From positions 3,720,001-3,784,000 of the forward strand of contig NZ_CP098805.1 of the NCBI RefSeq assembly GCF_023821985.2: 64,000 nt of DNA, given 5' to 3'. Positions 27,713 through 36,982 of this stretch are shown here, in pieces (the stretch's first letter is position 1; each line of letters starts with the position of its first letter). The notes under the pieces are model-generated. The model saw only the letters and a program-made list of their open reading frames with translations. It did no database searches and had not been told where the DNA came from. The stretch is from Dyadobacter chenhuakuii (GTDB lineage Bacteria > Bacteroidota > Bacteroidia > Cytophagales > Spirosomataceae). The translations under genes and the position numbers were made by a program.

Positions 27713-28666
27713 ATGTATATAGAGAAAATAAAGGATGTGCTGAATGAGATGGGCAAGGTGGTTGTGGGGCAGGACAAACTGCTCAACAGGCTCCTGATAG
27801 GTCTTTTCACCGGCGGCCATATCCTGCTGGAAGGTGTACCCGGACTAGCCAAAACACTGACGATCAATGTGATGGCAAAGGTGCTGCACCTTGATTTCAA
27901 AAGGATCCAGTTTACGCCCGACCTGCTGCCCGCCGATTTGATCGGGACGATGATCTATAAGCCTAAGATTGGGGATTATGAGGTAAAAAAGGGGCCTATT
28001 TTTTCAAATATTATTCTTGCCGATGAGGTGAACCGCTCCCCTGCCAAGGTGCAGTCGGCTTTGCTGGAAGCCATGCAGGAAAAACAGGTAACGATCGGGG
28101 ATGAAACTTATCTGCTCGACCGGCCATTTGTGGTGCTCGCAACGCAGAACCCGGTGGAGCAGGAAGGAACCTACCCGCTTCCGGAAGCGCAGATCGACCG
28201 TTTTATGATGAAAGTCTACGTCGATTACCTTGAAAAGGACAAAGAACTGGAAGTAATGCGCCGCATGTCGGACATTAACTATGACTACCAGATCAAACCG
28301 ATCCTGAACAAAGAGGACATTTTCGCAATCCGGAACAATGTCAACAAAGTGAACATTTCGGAAACGCTTGAAAAGTATATTATCGAGCTGGTCTTTGCCA
28401 CCCGCCGCCCGCTGGATTACGGGCTTCGTGATGAGGCGCGTTACATTCAGTTTGGCGTTTCTCCACGCGCAACCATTTACCTGAACCGAGCGGCAAAAGC
28501 ATTAGCATACCTGGAAGGACGCGATTATGTGTTGCCGGAAGACATTAAGGAGCTTGCACCGGACATTATGAACCACCGGATTTTACTCAACTACGAAGCA
28601 GAAGCAGACGGCGTGAGAACAATGGCGATCATTGATTCCATTTTGCGGAAAGTGGCGATTGGTTAA
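27713..28666 (+). CDS. MoxR-family AAA+ ATPase
   Basis: AAA+ chaperone-like ATPase, cytoplasmic, which normally acts with DUF58 and VWA-domain partners in metal-centre or protein-complex maturation. 317 residues: Walker [17 protein letters not shown], Walker [21 protein letters not shown], sensor [20 protein letters not shown], arginine finger [10 protein letters not shown] and the C-terminal lid. Here the usual partner genes (DUF58, BatA/BatB) are not next to it: it follows prmC and ends in a TTAA shared with the stop of convergent yidD. Partner and substrate are therefore unknown. Confidence 0.93.
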   Translation: MYIEKIKDVLNEMGKVVVGQDKLLNRLLIGLFTGGHILLEGVPGLAKTLTINVMAKVLHLDFKRIQFTPDLLPADLIGTMIYKPKIGDYEVKKGPIFSNIILADEVNRSPAKVQSALLEAMQEKQVTIGDETYLLDRPFVVLATQNPVEQEGTYPLPEAQIDRFMMKVYVDYLEKDKELEVMRRMSDINYDYQIKPILNKEDIFAIRNNVNKVNISETLEKYIIELVFATRRPLDYGLRDEARYIQFGVSPRATIYLNRAAKALAYLEGRDYVLPEDIKELAPDIMNHRILLNYEAEADGVRTMAIIDSILRKVAIG

Positions 28667-28872
28667 GGGACCGGATCATGTCCGTGACCTCCCCACGGAT
28701 GACATCTTGAAAACCGCTTTAAGCCCAGCCAGGTGCCTTTTACAACGCCATGCTTACTGATTGCCTCGATCATATACTGTGAACAAGTGGGCGTATAACG
28801 ACAAGAATTTGGCAGGTAAGGAGACAGCACACCCTGGTAAATCCGAACCAGCCCGATGAGTAAAAATTTCAT
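28663..28872 (-). CDS. yidD: Membrane protein insertion efficiency factor YidD
   Basis: Small amphipathic membrane-associated protein that helps YidC-dependent insertion. 69 residues: [20 protein letters not shown], then the diagnostic Cys-rich motif [15 protein letters not shown] and [18 protein letters not shown]. The three Cys and the GGxGxDPVP end are typical. Not near yidC here. Convergent to moxR, divergent from lgt; the lgt promoter overlaps its start. Confidence 0.95.
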   Translation of the reverse strand: MKFLLIGLVRIYQGVLSPYLPNSCRYTPTCSQYMIEAISKHGVVKGTWLGLKRFSRCHPWGGHGHDPVP

Positions 28873-28902
28873 TTCGCTTCTTGTGTCAAAGTAGTATATT
28901 TG
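28872..28902 (+). promoter_or_regulatory. lgt promoter
   Basis: TTTC (28872-28875), 19 bases, then TATATTTG (28895-28902), a near-perfect Bacteroidota promoter with one change in the -33 box. Expected start near 28908, leader about 15 bases to the ATG at 28923. It overlaps the start codon of divergent yidD. Confidence 0.65.
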
Positions 28903-28922
28903 GCAATTAACATCATAAAAGC

Positions 28923-29753
28923 ATGATTTCGTATATAATATGGAATGTCAGTCCTGAAATTTTCACTATTCCTCAAATTGGTGATTTTGGACCATTTCCT
29001 GTACGCTGGTATGGCCTCCTCTTCGCCGCCGGTTTCCTCGTTGGACAACAAGTAATGATCCATGTTTTCAAGAAAGAAGGAAAACCGCTGGAAGATATTG
29101 ATTCGCTCACATTATATATGGTGCTGTCCACGGTCATTGGAGCGCGCCTCGGCCATTTCATATTTTATGAGCCGGAAGTTCTTTTCAAAAAACCGCTTGA
29201 AGTAATCCTGCCTCCCTATGCAGGTCTGGCGAGCCATGGAGCCATCATCGGGATCATAACAGGTCTCTGGCTTTATTCGCGTTCAAGAACCGCAACCGGG
29301 CAAACGTTTTTATGGGTTGCCGACAGGATGGTGATCGTGATCGCACTGGCTGGCGCATTCATCCGTTTTGGAAATTTAATGAACTCCGAAATCGTGGGTA
29401 AACCTACCGACGTTCCTTGGAGTTTTGTTTTTGTTCAAAACACCGAATTCCGTCAGATTCCCCGCCACGCCGCCCAGCTTTATGAATCCATTTCGTGTTT
29501 TATACTCTTCTTTATCCTGCTGTGGATCTGGAACAAATACAAGTCAGCAACGCCGCGTGGCTTAATGGTCGGAATTTTCTTCGTTTGGGTCTTCACCTTA
29601 CGTTTCCTCTACGAATTCCTGAAAGAAAACCAGGAAGCCTTCGAAGCCAATTATCTGCTGAATATGGGTCAGATTCTGAGTATACCAGCCGTATTACTTG
29701 GTTTATATTTTATTTACCAGTCCAGAAAATCAACGCATCAACTGGCCGGATAA
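28923..29753 (+). CDS. lgt: Prolipoprotein diacylglyceryl transferase
   Basis: Inner-membrane enzyme that transfers diacylglycerol from phosphatidylglycerol to the lipobox Cys of prolipoproteins. 276 residues, about seven membrane segments. [43 protein letters not shown] and the signature [16 protein letters not shown] are all present, as is RHAAQLYES. Serves the many lipoproteins in this window. Followed 29 bases later by a small lipoprotein gene that may share its transcript. Confidence 0.96.
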   Translation: MISYIIWNVSPEIFTIPQIGDFGPFPVRWYGLLFAAGFLVGQQVMIHVFKKEGKPLEDIDSLTLYMVLSTVIGARLGHFIFYEPEVLFKKPLEVILPPYAGLASHGAIIGIITGLWLYSRSRTATGQTFLWVADRMVIVIALAGAFIRFGNLMNSEIVGKPTDVPWSFVFVQNTEFRQIPRHAAQLYESISCFILFFILLWIWNKYKSATPRGLMVGIFFVWVFTLRFLYEFLKENQEAFEANYLLNMGQILSIPAVLLGLYFIYQSRKSTHQLAG

Positions 29754-29782
29754 TTTAATATTGAATCTAAAAACCCGTCAAG

Positions 29783-30415
29783 ATGAAAACATCGTTTATG
29801 CTGTCGTTGGTGCTTGCGTCTGCCATGCTTTTGAGCAGCTGCGGAGGGAAGCAGGAAGAGAAAGAAGGGGCTGAGCAGGAAGGAGCTGAGCAGGAGGCTG
29901 ATAAATCTGCTGTTGATGCATTGGAGGCATTCGCCGATAAAGCAAAAGAAATGGGAAGCCGCGAAGCGGTTGACCCGATTGATTTTCGGAAACTGAAAGA
30001 GCTCATGCCTGAAAAAATTGCCGGCATGTCCCGCACGGAAGCCACTGGCGAAAAATCCGGCGCGATGGGTTTCACTGTGTCCACGGCCAGCGCAAAATAC
30101 AAAGGTGAAGGCGACGAAAATCTGAACATTGAAATCGTAGATACAGGAGGCATTGCCGGTGTATCGACCATGGCACTTGCAGGCTGGTCGATGGCGGAAA
30201 TTGATAAAGAAACGACCACCGGATACGAAAAAACGACAAAAATAGAGGGTTATAAAGCATTTGAAAAATACGACAACGAAGGCAAATCCGGGGAAGTAAA
30301 TGTGCTGGTAGCCGACCGTTTCGTCGTCAATGTGCAGGGCGACCACATTACGGTGGATCAGCTTAAAAACGCACTGAAAGATCTGGATCTCGCCAAATTA
30401 GGCAATTTGAAATAA
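29783..30415 (+). CDS. Small Ala/Glu-rich lipoprotein, function unknown
   Basis: 210 residues with a clear lipoprotein signal (LASAMLLSSCGGKQE, Cys about 20), then an acidic low-complexity stretch with a repeated GAEQE, a helical part (VDALEAFADKAKEMGSREA) and a mixed alpha/beta domain (IEIVDTGGIAGVSTMALAGW, VNVLVADRFVVNVQGD). No catalytic motif seen and no family recognised with confidence. Lies downstream of lgt, and its transcript is ended by a symmetric terminator shared with the convergent sigma factor gene. Confidence 0.85.
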   Translation: MKTSFMLSLVLASAMLLSSCGGKQEEKEGAEQEGAEQEADKSAVDALEAFADKAKEMGSREAVDPIDFRKLKELMPEKIAGMSRTEATGEKSGAMGFTVSTASAKYKGEGDENLNIEIVDTGGIAGVSTMALAGWSMAEIDKETTTGYEKTTKIEGYKAFEKYDNEGKSGEVNVLVADRFVVNVQGDHITVDQLKNALKDLDLAKLGNLK

Positions 30416-30449
30416 AAAAAGCAGAAGCAATCACGCTTCTGCTTTTTTT
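30414..30449. terminator. Bidirectional terminator between lipoprotein and sigma factor genes
   Basis: GCAGAAGC (30421-30428) and GCTTCTGC (30435-30442) with a six-base loop, flanked by seven A on the left and seven T on the right, so it works for both converging transcripts. Confidence 0.88.
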
Positions 30450-30467
30450 AAGACCGTTTGAAAAGCT

Positions 30468-31058
30468 TTAATACGCTGTCGCAAAATCCACCTTTTCTCT
30501 CAGGATCTGCTTCGCCTTAACCAGCTGGTTTTTCACTGTATTTTTAGAGATCCTCAGAAACTCTGCGATCTCCTGGTAAGATTTCCCTTCTTCAATATTC
30601 AGTTTTAATATTTGCCTTCTTTTCACCGAAAGCGAATCCACAGCCGCTACAACCAGGCTGATCCTTCTTTCTCCCTCTTCCTTTTCATCTTCATCCGCCA
30701 TTCTGATGGCTTCCATGTAATTCTTACGTAACAGCTCGCTTTTTTCGATCTTCTTGAAATGATCGAAAGCCATATTCCGCAGGCAGGTAAACAGGTAAGA
30801 ATTGAAGTTATACTCGGGCTTAATGTGATCTCTTTTCACCCAAATTTTAATAAAAACATCCTGAACCATGTTTTCCGCCTCTTCTTCATCTTTCAGCAAA
30901 GACGTGGTAAAACGCAAAGCAGGAGTTTTATAGTAATTGTAAAGTTCAGCAAAAGCCTGTTCGTCGCCTTGCGTTACTTTTCTCAGGATATTTTCGTCAG
31001 GATAGGCCACGGTTGTAGAGTTTATCGAATTATATATAGGGTTAGCACGTACATTCAA
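30468..31058 (-). CDS. ECF-type RNA polymerase sigma factor
   Basis: Extracytoplasmic-function sigma factor of the Bacteroidota RpoE/FecI style. 196 residues: region 2 with EAENMVQDVFIKIW and SYLFTCLRNMAFDHF, region 4 with SYQEIAEFLRISKNTVKNQL as the helix-turn-helix. Most Bacteroidota sigma factors of this type are followed by a FecR anti-sigma gene and SusC/SusD genes; none is present here, so it is an orphan and its signal is unknown. Convergent to the lipoprotein gene. Its upstream region is the 500-base AT-rich gap. Confidence 0.93.
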   Translation of the reverse strand: MNVRANPIYNSINSTTVAYPDENILRKVTQGDEQAFAELYNYYKTPALRFTTSLLKDEEEAENMVQDVFIKIWVKRDHIKPEYNFNSYLFTCLRNMAFDHFKKIEKSELLRKNYMEAIRMADEDEKEEGERRISLVVAAVDSLSVKRRQILKLNIEEGKSYQEIAEFLRISKNTVKNQLVKAKQILREKVDFATAY

Positions 31059-31558
31059 CAGAGAAAATGTTTCTTTTACAACTTTATTTCTTGATATAGT
31101 AACATTGCACCATTATCAAAGATTACATCGTTTCAAAATCGATATAAAATTGACTATCAGGACATTTTCTAAAATTTCATTGGTCAAAACATTACCAAAG
31201 CAATTGCAAATTTTGCTTTTCTTCGATGCGGCAAAGTTTTATGTTGAGCGGCTTATTCGTAATTCTTTCATAAATCTACGCTTAGATTTTGAAATCCAAA
31301 TCGCAAAATGCGTAAAAATATCTTCAATTTGCGCAATCCAATTTTATTAATATTTAGTTAAACAAACCGCGCTCAGCCGTTATATATACTCATTATCAAT
31401 CATTTCTTAGCAGAATCTACTATTGAAAACTAATTTTTTACGCAGGGGCCAACAGAGCCTGTTAACAATTTTATAACATTTCAGGAAAATGCCGTGAGCG
31501 CGGATAGCCTGTCATTTGTGATCAGGAGTATTATATTCCAAAAGCCGAATCGTTATCC
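31059..31558. other. AT-rich intergenic region without a gene
   Basis: 500 bases between the divergent sigma factor and PfkB-HAD genes. No open frame with coding character. One small inverted repeat (AAATCTA-CGCT-TAGATTT, 31272-31289) is visible. It must hold the promoters of both flanking transcripts, but I found no full match to the TTTG-N19-TANNTTTG pattern, which would fit use of an alternative sigma factor or an activator. Confidence 0.6.
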
Positions 31559-33484
31559 ATGGACCAAAGCCGCATTCAACATATCATCGAAACAATATCC
31601 TCAGTGAAAATCGCCGTCTATGGCGACTTCTGCCTCGATTCCTATTGGATTATGGATGAACGTGGATCGGAAGTTTCGATTGAAACCGGCCTGCAGGCCC
31701 AGGCTGTTACCAGACATTACTATACGCCGGGCGGCGCTGCCAATGTTGTAGCCAATTTGTCCGCGTTGAAACCCGCCGGGATCCGGGTGATCGGGACCAT
31801 CGGAGACGATATGCAGGGAAGGGAATTGAGGTCACAACTGGAAAATTTGGGAGCCGAAACAACTGCGCTTTTTATTCAGAAAGAACATTTCAATACATAT
31901 AGTTACCTGAAAAGGATCATTGACGGAAAGGAGGAACCCCGCATTGATTTCGGCGTATATAATGAACGCAGCGACGAAACGGATCAAAAGCTCCTTGCAG
32001 CGATCGAACAGGCTTTACAGGAATCGGATGCACTGATTTTCAATCAGCAAGTCACGGGAAGCATTAATAATGAACACTTTATAGATCAGGCTAATGCACT
32101 CTTCGCGAGATACAGCGACAAGATCGTGATGCTCGATTCCAGGCATTTTAATGATCGTTTTGAAAATACGTATCTCAAATGCAACGACCGGGAAATAGCG
32201 TCGTTGAATGGCGAACTTGTAAATCCCGGCGATAATGTTCCGATCACGGAGGTAAAAAAATATGGTCGCGCGGTTTACGAAAAATACAAAAAGCCGGTGT
32301 TTGTGACTTGCGGCGAACGCGGAATAATCGCATTTGATCAAACGGGTGCCCGGGAAGTCCATGGAATCCAGCTCAAAAGCAAACTGGACACGGTTGGCGC
32401 AGGCGATACGGCCATCAGCGCCATCACGCTTTGCCTTGCGGCCGGTTTCCCTTCCGTTGAAGCCGCCACATTCGGCAATTTCGCGGCAGCCGTCACGGTT
32501 CAGAAATTGTACACCACCGGCACAGCCAATGCCCGGGAAATTCTCTCAGTAAGCCAGGATCCTGATTTTATCTACAATGCTGATCTTGCAGAAAACGAAC
32601 GAAGTGCCGTGTTTTTACAGGATACTGAGGTTGAACTATGCGAACCGGGCGTGCTGGAAAAGCTGGGCCAGATCCGCTATGCTGTTTTCGATCACGACGG
32701 AACGATCAGTTCGCTGCGGCAGGGCTGGGAAGAAATTATGGAACCGGTCATGATGAAGGCCATTCTGGGCGACCATTACAATACAATCGACGCCAATGCT
32801 TTCCATAAGGTTTTGGGCCAGGTAAAAGAGTTCATCCATAAAACGACTGGCATTCAAACGATTTACCAGATGGAAGGTTTGGTGAACCTTGTTCGGGAAG
32901 CGGGATATGTGCCTGAGCAGGATATTCTGGACAAATTCCAGTACAAAGCATTATATAATGATGGCCTGATGGAAATGGTCATCAAGCGGATGGAGAAGTT
33001 GGCTGCAGGAGAACTCGGACAGGAAGATTACACCATGAAAGGCGCCGTTGCCTTCTTGCAGGAGCTGAAAGAACGAGGTGTAACCATGTATCTCGCCAGC
33101 GGAACAGACGCCGAAGATGTTAAGCATGAAGCTGAAATGCTTGGCTATGCACATCTTTTCGACGGCGGCATTTACGGTGCATTGAAGGATTACACCAAGT
33201 TTTCCAAAAAAATGATCATCGAAAAGATCATTAAGGACAACAACCTGAACGGAAATGAACTGGCCGTTTTTGGCGACGGGCCTGACGAAATCCGTGAAGG
33301 CAGGCGCGCTGGCGGCATTGCGGTGGGCATTACCAGCAATGAGGTTCAGCGTTTCGGTCACAATCCGGCAAAACGGCCGCGTCTGGTCAAAGCAGGTGCA
33401 CATTTGCTCATTCCCGATTTTTCCCAATACAAGAAACTCATAACCCTCCTCTTTCAGGAAAATGTAAAATACGCGGACGCATGA
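31559..33484 (+). CDS. PfkB-family sugar kinase fused to a HAD phosphatase
   Basis: Cytoplasmic two-domain enzyme, 641 residues. Residues 1-345 are a PfkB/ribokinase-fold kinase close in style to RfaE/HldE kinases (KIAVYGDFCLDSYW, YYTPGGAANVVANLSAL), with the ATP/anion hole motif DTVGAGDT and catalytic Asp283. Residues 370-641 are a HAD hydrolase: motif I Asp378-His-Asp380-Gly-Thr, motif II YLASGTD, a motif III Lys in KFSKKMIIEK, and motif IV FGDGPDEIREG. Kinase and phosphatase catalytic residues are both intact. The stop overlaps the next start as ATGA, the first link of a seven-gene operon. With UxuA downstream, 2-keto-3-deoxygluconate is one possible kinase substrate; a nucleotide-sugar or heptose precursor is another. 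Confidence 0.9.
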   Translation: MDQSRIQHIIETISSVKIAVYGDFCLDSYWIMDERGSEVSIETGLQAQAVTRHYYTPGGAANVVANLSALKPAGIRVIGTIGDDMQGRELRSQLENLGAETTALFIQKEHFNTYSYLKRIIDGKEEPRIDFGVYNERSDETDQKLLAAIEQALQESDALIFNQQVTGSINNEHFIDQANALFARYSDKIVMLDSRHFNDRFENTYLKCNDREIASLNGELVNPGDNVPITEVKKYGRAVYEKYKKPVFVTCGERGIIAFDQTGAREVHGIQLKSKLDTVGAGDTAISAITLCLAAGFPSVEAATFGNFAAAVTVQKLYTTGTANAREILSVSQDPDFIYNADLAENERSAVFLQDTEVELCEPGVLEKLGQIRYAVFDHDGTISSLRQGWEEIMEPVMMKAILGDHYNTIDANAFHKVLGQVKEFIHKTTGIQTIYQMEGLVNLVREAGYVPEQDILDKFQYKALYNDGLMEMVIKRMEKLAAGELGQEDYTMKGAVAFLQELKERGVTMYLASGTDAEDVKHEAEMLGYAHLFDGGIYGALKDYTKFSKKMIIEKIIKDNNLNGNELAVFGDGPDEIREGRRAGGIAVGITSNEVQRFGHNPAKRPRLVKAGAHLLIPDFSQYKKLITLLFQENVKYADA

Positions 33485-35736
33485 GCTGCTACGCGGAAAG
33501 ATTTTTAAAAAACTGCCTTTTGCTGGTCTCCTTCGTACTGGCTGTTTCCTGTAAAAAGGAGCAGCCTGACAGATCCGCAAATGTCAGTTGTCAAGACAAA
33601 CCTTTTATCCAGGAATTCCATGAAGCATTTCGCGTAGGAAGCGGAAATGCCGAAAACGAGGTAAGGAGCATTGCGGTCGATCAGGAATCTGCGATCTGGA
33701 TAGCAACAGCAGCCGGCATTTTTCAAAAAAAGAAGGATAGTCGCGACTGGTCCAGCATCATAAGCGGAAGCGACAACGGTCCCGCTTATGACGTAGAATC
33801 AGATGCCAAGGGCATAATGTGGCTCGGAACCTGGAACGGACTACTCTCTTATAAAGCGGGGAGACTGGAAAGAGTAAGCGGACCAGAAGGCCCTGTCTCG
33901 GCCATTTGTGCAGCAAAAGAAGGCATATACGCATTGGGGCCGAGAGGTTTTTGGCTCAACGAAGGAAAAGGTTTCCATAAAATGGACGGCAACATTTCCA
34001 GGTCTGTCCGGGATGTGATTTCAGATCAAAACAAAGGCCTATGGCTTGCTACGGATGTAGGATTGTATCATTGGACAAAAACCGGTTTAACCCATTACTA
34101 TAAAACCGACGCATTGATCAGCGGTTATGCCAAGGGCCTGGCGCTGGATGGGAACAATAAACTTTGGGTCGGTGGACTGGGTGGTGTAACAATCCGTGGT
34201 TTGGATAAAAAAGAAAAAGAACTTAAACCTGAAAATGGCATCCCATCCGTCTACGTTACATCCGTCCGTTATGCGCCTGACAGCTCCATGTGGGTAGGCA
34301 CGCAGGCAGGCATTGTACGTTTCAGGCCTGATGGCAGCCATTCGTTATTGTTTTCCAGGCGCTGGTTAATGGATGACCAGGTTAATAAAATCGCATTTGA
34401 CAAGGAAGGAACGGCATGGATCGCAACGCCAAAGGGTGTGAGCGCGATCCGGAAGAGAACGATGACATTGGCACAAAAAAGTGACTCTTTCTACGATATA
34501 TTAATGAAAAGGCACATGCGTGCCCCCTGGATTGCCGGTCAGGCACATTTGCGGATTCCCGGCGATACAACTTCGTGGCAGCCCGAAGATGATGATAATG
34601 ACGGCGAATACACAGGAAATTACCTCGCCATGGAAAGTTTCAGATACGCTGCCACAAAAAGCCCGGAAGCAAAAGCTAATGCTGAGAAGGCATTTGGTTT
34701 CCTGAAATTATTGCAGGAAGTGACGGATACGGATGGCTTTTTCGCCAGAACTATCGTCCCATCGGATTGGAAAAACGTGCACGACGCCAACCGGACTTTC
34801 ACTGAAAGAGAAAAAGCGGATGAACTCGTGAAAGAGCCGCGTTTCAAGCCTGTGGAAGTACGCTGGCACAAATCCAGAGATGGAAAGTGGCTCTGGAAAG
34901 GTGATACAAGCAGCGATGAAATGTGCGGACATATGTTTGGCTACTATTTCTACTACACATTGGTGGCGGATCCGAACGAGAAAAAGGTCATAGCAACGCA
35001 TATTGCAAGGATTGTGGATCATTTAATGAAAAATAACCTGAATCTGACAGACGTCGACGGCACACATACACGCTGGTCCGTCTGGTCACCCGACAAGCTC
35101 AACCGGGATCCCGAATGGCTTCCCGACCGCAACCAGAATTCGATGGAGTTGCTCGCTTTCATAAAGCTGGCCTATCACGTAACTGGCAATAAAAAGTATG
35201 AAAATGAGTACATAAGGCTCATAAAGGATGAGAAATATCTTGAAAATATGGGAGAAGTCACGAACCAGAACCCTGCCTGGTTTATTTACTTCGACGTGGT
35301 TTTGCAAGCTTACCTTTATCCGATTTTGCTCAAATGCGAGAAAGATCCTGAGCGCCTGAATTTTTACAAAGCACATTTGAACAAATGGTTTGAAAAACGA
35401 AAAGCAGACCATAACCCGCTCATTAACTTCATATATAGCTATTCGTCAGGCCAGAAAGCAGAGCTGGATAACTCCATCGATTTCCTCGTGGACACGCCAC
35501 TGGATTTAATCGACTGGCCAATTGACCATAGCAAAAGAGAAGACCTGAAAATTGTAAGAACGCCGGTTCTGGAAGATCAGCAGGTGGATGCATTGCAGCC
35601 CGCCAGTATCCGTATGACCGTACGTTGGGATAAAAATCCCTGGACAATGGCTGGTGGCAACCCGCAAGTGGAACGGGAGCCGGTATTTTGGCTGCTACCT
35701 TACTGGATGGGCCGTTATATGAACATGATCAAATGA
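33481..35736 (+). CDS. Lipoprotein with beta-propeller and alpha/alpha domain, novel family (copy 1)
   Basis: 751 residues with a lipobox at Cys24 (FVLAVSCKKE). Residues about 40-330 are propeller blades of the two-component-regulator-propeller type (IWIATAAGIF, MWLGTWNGLLSY, LWLATDVGLYHW, MWVGTQAGIVRF). Residues about 340-751 look all-helical, like an alpha/alpha toroid, with DDDNDGEYTGNYLAMESFRY, TSSDEMCGH (Asp479-Glu480), DVDGTHTRWSVW, LDLIDW and WLLPYWMGRY. The same motifs in the same order occur in the gene at 36983, so the two are paralogues. No kinase or DNA-binding part exists, so it is not a hybrid two-component sensor. Toroid folds are usual in glycoside hydrolases and lyases; enzyme function is inference. 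Overlaps both neighbours by ATGA. Confidence 0.85.
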   Translation: MSCYAERFLKNCLLLVSFVLAVSCKKEQPDRSANVSCQDKPFIQEFHEAFRVGSGNAENEVRSIAVDQESAIWIATAAGIFQKKKDSRDWSSIISGSDNGPAYDVESDAKGIMWLGTWNGLLSYKAGRLERVSGPEGPVSAICAAKEGIYALGPRGFWLNEGKGFHKMDGNISRSVRDVISDQNKGLWLATDVGLYHWTKTGLTHYYKTDALISGYAKGLALDGNNKLWVGGLGGVTIRGLDKKEKELKPENGIPSVYVTSVRYAPDSSMWVGTQAGIVRFRPDGSHSLLFSRRWLMDDQVNKIAFDKEGTAWIATPKGVSAIRKRTMTLAQKSDSFYDILMKRHMRAPWIAGQAHLRIPGDTTSWQPEDDDNDGEYTGNYLAMESFRYAATKSPEAKANAEKAFGFLKLLQEVTDTDGFFARTIVPSDWKNVHDANRTFTEREKADELVKEPRFKPVEVRWHKSRDGKWLWKGDTSSDEMCGHMFGYYFYYTLVADPNEKKVIATHIARIVDHLMKNNLNLTDVDGTHTRWSVWSPDKLNRDPEWLPDRNQNSMELLAFIKLAYHVTGNKKYENEYIRLIKDEKYLENMGEVTNQNPAWFIYFDVVLQAYLYPILLKCEKDPERLNFYKAHLNKWFEKRKADHNPLINFIYSYSSGQKAELDNSIDFLVDTPLDLIDWPIDHSKREDLKIVRTPVLEDQQVDALQPASIRMTVRWDKNPWTMAGGNPQVEREPVFWLLPYWMGRYMNMIK

Positions 35737-36911
35737 TTAGTATGAAAATATTCTTTCCGTTTTTGTTAATGCTGCTGTATGTAACAGCCACTTTTGCTCA
35801 AAACAGTGCCGTCAAACAGCAAATGCTCATTTTTCCACAACAAGAACAGCACGTTCATGGGAGCAGCATTGTGAGCTTACCAAACGGCGACTTCCTCGTT
35901 GCCTGGTTCCAGGGAAGCGGCGAGCGCACGGCCGACGATGTGCGCATTATGGGTTCAAGATTAAAAAAGGGAGCTAAAAATTGGAGTGAGCCATTCCTGT
36001 TGGCCGATACGCCGCACATTCCCGATTGCAACCCAGTTCTATTCCTGAATGCACAGGGTAAGCTGTTCCTGGTTTGGATTGCCGTGCAGGCTAACCTGTG
36101 GGAACAGTCTATTTTAAGAACAAAAACGACAACCGATTACAACGGCGACGGCGCACCGAACTGGACCTGGCAGGACAATATTCTACTCAAACCCGATGAC
36201 AAATTTGCTGTCGAAGTCGCGAAAAAGTTTAAAGATCTGCCTGCAAATCACGCAGGATGGGCCGGGTACGCACCCAGATACGACGGCATGATCCAGGAGG
36301 CAGCAAAAGATCCTGTAAAACGGAGCATTGGCTGGATGACCAGGATCAAACCATTGCTAATGGAAAGCGGAAGAATCGTACTACCGCTCTACTCCGACGG
36401 CTATAACCTTTCCTTAACAGCCATTTCGGAAGATCACGGCGCAACCTGGCGCCCGGGGCTGCCCATTGTAGGCCGCGGCCCCATCCAACCGGCATTGGGA
36501 TTGAAAAAGAATGGTAATCTGGTTGCCTTCATGCGCGACAGCGGTGACCCGCCTACACGCGTACATTACAGCGAATCCTCAGACAAGGGCGAAAGCTGGA
36601 CAGCAACGCGAAAAACAGACATCCCTAACACCGCCAGTGTAGAATTTCTGGTTTTGAATGATGGTAAATGGGCTTTTCTGGGTAACGACATCGATGACGG
36701 ACGTTATGAACTAACCCTCCGGATTTCCGCAGATGAAGGCAAAACCTGGAAACGCGGCTGGATCGAAAACGATAAATCCAAAAAAGGCGGCTACTCCTAC
36801 CCTTCGCTCATTCAGACTGCCGACGGCCTGTTGCATATGACCTATTCCTACCATCCGGAAAAAGGCAAAAAATCAATCAAATATGTAGTGGTAGATCCGA
36901 AGTTATTATGA
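35733..36911 (+). CDS. Sialidase-like BNR-repeat secreted protein
   Basis: Six-bladed-propeller protein of the sialidase superfamily (BNR_2 type), about 392 residues. Signal peptide FPFLLMLLYVTATFAQ. Three Asp-box motifs are visible: SEDHGATWRPG, SSDKGESWTA and SADEGKTWKRG; other notable segments are HVHGSSIVSLPNGDFLVAWF and SGRIVLPLYSDGYNL. The start at 35733 overlaps the previous stop as ATGA; an ATG nine bases on (35742) is also possible. Placed between two paralogous propeller/toroid proteins. The family includes sialidases, rhamnosidases and other exo-glycosidases, so the substrate is not fixed; the neighbourhood points to an acidic glycan. Confidence 0.85.
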   Translation: MISMKIFFPFLLMLLYVTATFAQNSAVKQQMLIFPQQEQHVHGSSIVSLPNGDFLVAWFQGSGERTADDVRIMGSRLKKGAKNWSEPFLLADTPHIPDCNPVLFLNAQGKLFLVWIAVQANLWEQSILRTKTTTDYNGDGAPNWTWQDNILLKPDDKFAVEVAKKFKDLPANHAGWAGYAPRYDGMIQEAAKDPVKRSIGWMTRIKPLLMESGRIVLPLYSDGYNLSLTAISEDHGATWRPGLPIVGRGPIQPALGLKKNGNLVAFMRDSGDPPTRVHYSESSDKGESWTATRKTDIPNTASVEFLVLNDGKWAFLGNDIDDGRYELTLRISADEGKTWKRGWIENDKSKKGGYSYPSLIQTADGLLHMTYSYHPEKGKKSIKYVVVDPKLL

Positions 36912-36921
36912 AGATCAGGCG

Positions 36922-36940
36922 GAAGCGGAAAGTCCGCTTC
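36922..36940 (+). other. Short intergenic hairpin inside the operon
   Basis: GAAGCGGA (36922-36929), AAG loop, TCCGCTTC (36933-36940). No T-run follows, so it is more likely an mRNA processing or stability hairpin than a terminator. It lies in the 71-base gap before the second propeller/toroid gene. Confidence 0.45.
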
Positions 36941-36982
36941 ATGCCAGCACAAAGAATACAATACTAAACCTATAAATAGTTA

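Noticed and set aside
28869..29063. 64-codon minus-strand frame opposite the lgt start
   Set aside because: Shadow of lgt in the opposite strand; lgt is certain and has its own promoter here.
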